Under the pieces are notes generated by a model. It worked only from the letters and a program-made list of their open reading frames with translations. It did no database searches and was not told the DNA's origin. The position numbers and the translations under genes were made by a program. A stretch of 64,000 nucleotides of DNA from JBGAWK01 sp044227665 (GTDB taxonomy: Bacteria; Bacteroidota; Bacteroidia; Chitinophagales; JADIYW01): positions 18,113 to 82,112 of the forward strand of contig JBGAWK010000006.1 of assembly GCA_044227665.1 (NCBI GenBank), written 5' to 3'. Of this stretch, positions 63,870 to 64,000 are shown piece by piece (positions within the stretch are counted from its first letter, which is position 1; every line of letters begins with the position of its first letter).

Positions 63870-64000
63870 ATGGCACAAAAGCAAAAAAATACTAAAAAAA
63901 GAGTAGTAAAAGTAGAAGCAGAAGGATATGCTTACGTAAATGCTACTTTTAATAATATCATCATCTCTTTAACGAATAAAGCAGGACAAGTAGTGTCTTG
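63870..64000 (+). CDS. rpsK: 30S ribosomal protein S11, 3' end cut by window edge
   Basis: The first 43 residues are visible: MAQKQKNTKKRVVKVEAEG, then AYVNATFNNIIISLTNKAG. The FNNxII/T motif is typical of S11. Continues beyond the window, presumably into rpsD, rpoA and rplQ. Confidence 0.97.
   Translation, partial: MAQKQKNTKKRVVKVEAEGYAYVNATFNNIIISLTNKAGQVVS

Noticed and set aside
1..64000. CRISPR array, toxin-antitoxin, phage or restriction system
   Set aside because: No regularly spaced repeats, integrase, methyltransferase or known defence genes were seen in the window.

Overview
The window looks like a chromosomal segment of a Bacteroidota (Bacteroidetes) bacterium with a moderately low G+C genome. 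The evidence is: type IX secretion sorting domains of both kinds (type A and CHU_C/type B), Bacteroidetes-only families (DUF4292, PCMD, DUF4126, M28 glutaminyl-cyclase-like, TolB-like propeller/barrel), -33/-7 promoters of the TTG-N19-TAnnTTTG type, a near absence of Shine-Dalgarno sequences, and an EF-G/S10 junction without tuf. NhaD, the flippase-dut-nucleotidyltransferase-TPR-DUF4292-EnvC cluster and the T9SS cargo suggest a Chitinophagia/Saprospiria/Sphingobacteriia-like lineage, but the class cannot be fixed from this sequence alone.

Layout. 1-3.7 kb: a cytoplasmic trypsin-like protease (cut by the left edge) and a YbjN-like protein on the minus strand, diverging from a NarL-type response regulator and a SpoIIE-type phosphatase. 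3.8-4.6 kb: a SirB-like membrane protein and a secreted metal-binding HMA protein with a Cys-rich tail. 4.7-10.2 kb: one tight operon of two M16 peptidases (one catalytic, one not), a T9SS type B cargo protein and two secreted proteins of unknown function. 10.2-18.1 kb: DUF1232 protein, leuD, flippase, dut, sugar nucleotidyltransferase, TPR protein, DUF4292 lipoprotein and an EnvC-like factor, mostly envelope biogenesis. 18.2-24.8 kb: PCMD lipoprotein, outer-membrane barrel, SixA-like phosphatase, dus (minus strand), CPBP protease, cdsA and a T9SS type A protein. 24.8-33.2 kb: ABC exporter, rbfA, tRNA-Met, DUF4126, a lipoprotein, an MBL hydrolase, a 1114-residue TolB-like protein and tRNA-Phe. 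33.2-39 kb: metF, thiL, nhaD, metZ-like gene and an M28 peptidase. 39-45.6 kb: a large AT-rich DUF3604/PHP T9SS cargo gene lying between an intact nuclease gene and a 98-bp duplicate of that gene's 3' end, plus a GT-C-like membrane protein. 45.7-48.4 kb: secreted alpha/beta hydrolase, glycosyltransferase and RidA. 48.7-64 kb: the str-S10-spc-alpha ribosomal cluster, complete from rpsL to rpsM and cut inside rpsK.

Four transcription starts that feed translation genes (tRNA-Met, tRNA-Phe, rpsL, infA) share the exact 10-mer TTTGCAGTCC. The -7 boxes of ordinary genes lack the CAGTCC part and often lie only 4-8 nt from the start codon, suggesting leaderless or near-leaderless mRNAs. The roughly 300-bp gap before rpsL holds a separate -7 box followed by a foldable segment with two mutually exclusive pairings, the best candidate here for an undescribed regulatory RNA. 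No CRISPR array, insertion sequence, phage or obvious defence system was seen.
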